This document shows, piece by piece, positions 62,990 to 64,000 of a stretch of DNA of 64,000 bases. The notes beneath the pieces were generated by a model, which saw only the letters and a list, made by a program, of their open reading frames with translations, had not been told where the DNA came from and did no database searches. Origin of the DNA: Granulicella sp. L56 (GTDB lineage: Bacteria; Acidobacteriota; Terriglobia; Terriglobales; Acidobacteriaceae); the NCBI RefSeq assembly GCF_009765835.1, contig NZ_LMUS01000001.1:1386400-1450399 (forward strand), read 5' to 3'. A program made the position numbers and the translations under genes. Each line of letters opens with the position of its first letter. Positions within the stretch are counted from its first letter, which is position 1.

Positions 62990-64000
62990 TTACCTCTTTG
63001 CAGTCACGGTTGAATCTGTCAAGCACGCCTCAATCAGTCGAGCGATAGCATCTCTGGTTAACACAAAGATCAATCCAGCGAGAAAGCCAAGGACGATGCC
63101 GCCAACCACAAGCAGTTTTCGGGGCGGCCCTGCTTTGCGCTCCGGCACTAGCGCGTGATCTACAATTTGAAACTGCGGCCCAGGATCAAGTGATTCGATA
63201 CGAGCTCTTTCATACTGCTGGGTTAAGGTGTCATAGAGCGTTTCGTTCAGCTTCACATCGCGCATCTTCCGCAAAAGTTCCATTGTCAACCCGGGGAGAG
63301 CAGCCGAGGATGCCAGCCCAGTCCCTGGCTTTTGCTTCGCAGAATTCGCCTGTTGCCGAGCCAACTGAGACCTCAGTTCGCTAAGTTCAGCGCGAGATTG
63401 AATTACCCCTGGATTGTCATTTGTCGCACCCATCAGCAGGCCCGAAAGCTTCGCTTCGGCTGTTCCAATCGAGGCCTGCAAATCGACGATCGTCCTTAGT
63501 CCAGCCTGGGCCGCCCCCTCAGGCAACACGATACCTGTCTTCTCTTCAGCTTCCTTCAACGCAACTTCTGACGCGTCAAGATCTTCCTTTTGACTTTCCA
63601 TCTGTTCTTCATAAAATGCTCGCCGATGAGCCGACGCCGATGCGACCATGGAGCCATTCAAGCGGTAAAGAGCGTCCAGATAAGCATTCGCAATGCGAGC
63701 CGCGAGCTTCGGATCATTGGAAGTAACTTCCACTGAAATCAGTGAATTTTTGTCAACCTTGAATTTTGCCTGTCCCTTTAGCGCATTCCGGGCATCAACT
63801 TTTTTCTTCGCGTGGTAGATCTCTATCAGTCCAAGATGATCGATAAAATCGTCTGTGACTGATACGCTCGCAAGCATCCCTAGATACATGTCGCCCGGAT
63901 CCTGCCCGAGCAATAGAGAAGCTCCCGCAGCCGCGCCCCCTCCGCCCCCCCCCCCCCCTGACAGACTTGGAATAATCATGTCCGAAGCCCGGGGCGGGAG
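62990..64000 (-). CDS. Wzz/Wzc-type polysaccharide chain-length protein, partial at window edge
   Basis: The last 336 residues of a chain-length determinant. Visible parts: a glycine run encoded by a 14-base G tract, DMYLGMLASVSVTDDFIDHLGLIEIYHAKK, VEVTSNDPKLAARIANAYLDAL (typical of Wzz), a long coiled-coil stretch (AFYEEQMESQKEDLDASEVALKEAEEK to LSELRSQLARQQ), PERKAGPPRKLLVVGGIVLGFL with the second membrane helix, and a short cytoplasmic tail. It continues past base 64000, so the first helix and start are missing. No kinase domain follows, so it is the Wzz or PCP-2a-lacking-kinase type. First known gene of the operon. Confidence 0.88.
   Translation of the reverse strand, partial: LPPRASDMIIPSLSGGGGGGGGAAAGASLLLGQDPGDMYLGMLASVSVTDDFIDHLGLIEIYHAKKKVDARNALKGQAKFKVDKNSLISVEVTSNDPKLAARIANAYLDALYRLNGSMVASASAHRRAFYEEQMESQKEDLDASEVALKEAEEKTGIVLPEGAAQAGLRTIVDLQASIGTAEAKLSGLLMGATNDNPGVIQSRAELSELRSQLARQQANSAKQKPGTGLASSAALPGLTMELLRKMRDVKLNETLYDTLTQQYERARIESLDPGPQFQIVDHALVPERKAGPPRKLLVVGGIVLGFLAGLIFVLTRDAIARLIEACLTDSTVTAKR
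63945..63958. repeat. 14-base homopolymer (C on plus, G in coding sense) in the Wzz-like gene
   Basis: Fourteen consecutive C on the plus strand encode part of an eight-glycine run on the minus strand. Any change not a multiple of three would break the frame. Could be a slippage-prone contingency tract or a base-calling artefact. Confidence 0.9.

Overview
The window looks like chromosome of a subdivision 1 Acidobacteriota soil bacterium (Terriglobus/Granulicella/Edaphobacter type). Reasons: three very long CarboxypepD_reg/TonB-dependent 'Oar-like' receptors, many secreted glycoside hydrolases, an integrase remnant ending in the DGPNGP-type tail often seen in this group, and moderately GC-rich coding. 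This is inferred from gene content; no 16S or other marker gene is present.

Layout. (1) 1-1813: sulfate assimilation cysDN (cysN cut by the window edge) and tRNA-Pro(CGG), followed by a decayed tyrosine recombinase. (2) 2.2-17 kb: a probable arabinan/arabinogalactan utilisation region with two TonB-dependent receptors, a GH93-like propeller, a GH2 beta-galactosidase-type enzyme and a GH51 arabinofuranosidase. The two receptors share a conserved promoter block: an inverted repeat, an unusual -35/-10 pair and a LacI-type operator. (3) 17.2-32.6 kb: two paralogous signalling sets, each with a periplasmic sugar-binding-type protein, a concanavalin/LamG-like sensor domain, an OB-like domain joined to a HisKA_3 kinase, and a NarL-type regulator. 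The sensor domain is fused to the kinase in set 1 and is a separate gene in set 2. Set 2 heads a same-strand run of receptor, propeller glycosidase and six-hairpin glycosidase. Between the sets lies a decayed siderophore receptor/PepSY locus. (4) 33-38.4 kb: a mutarotase-like protein, two divergent ClC chloride channel homologues and a MarR regulator. (5) 38,681-40,739: a complete IS1595-family element with perfect 8-bp target duplication. It carries passenger genes, including a class II, leucine-type tRNA gene with a UGC (alanine) anticodon. (6) 41-55.7 kb: MFS permease plus GH2 exo-glycosidase, then housekeeping genes (yraN, pyrG, fabD, peroxiredoxin, polysaccharide deacetylase). (7) 55.7-64 kb: a surface polysaccharide operon on the minus strand (Wzz-like, Wzy-like, rmlB, rmlA, rmlD, two glycosyltransferases, gmhB). 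The Wzz-like gene contains a 14-base G tract.

How it fits together: the receptors import glycan fragments, the secreted hydrolases cut them, and the two binding-protein/kinase/regulator sets probably report sugar availability to these loci. The strongest candidates for undescribed biology are this paired sensory system, fused in one copy and split in the other, and the tRNA-bearing insertion sequence.
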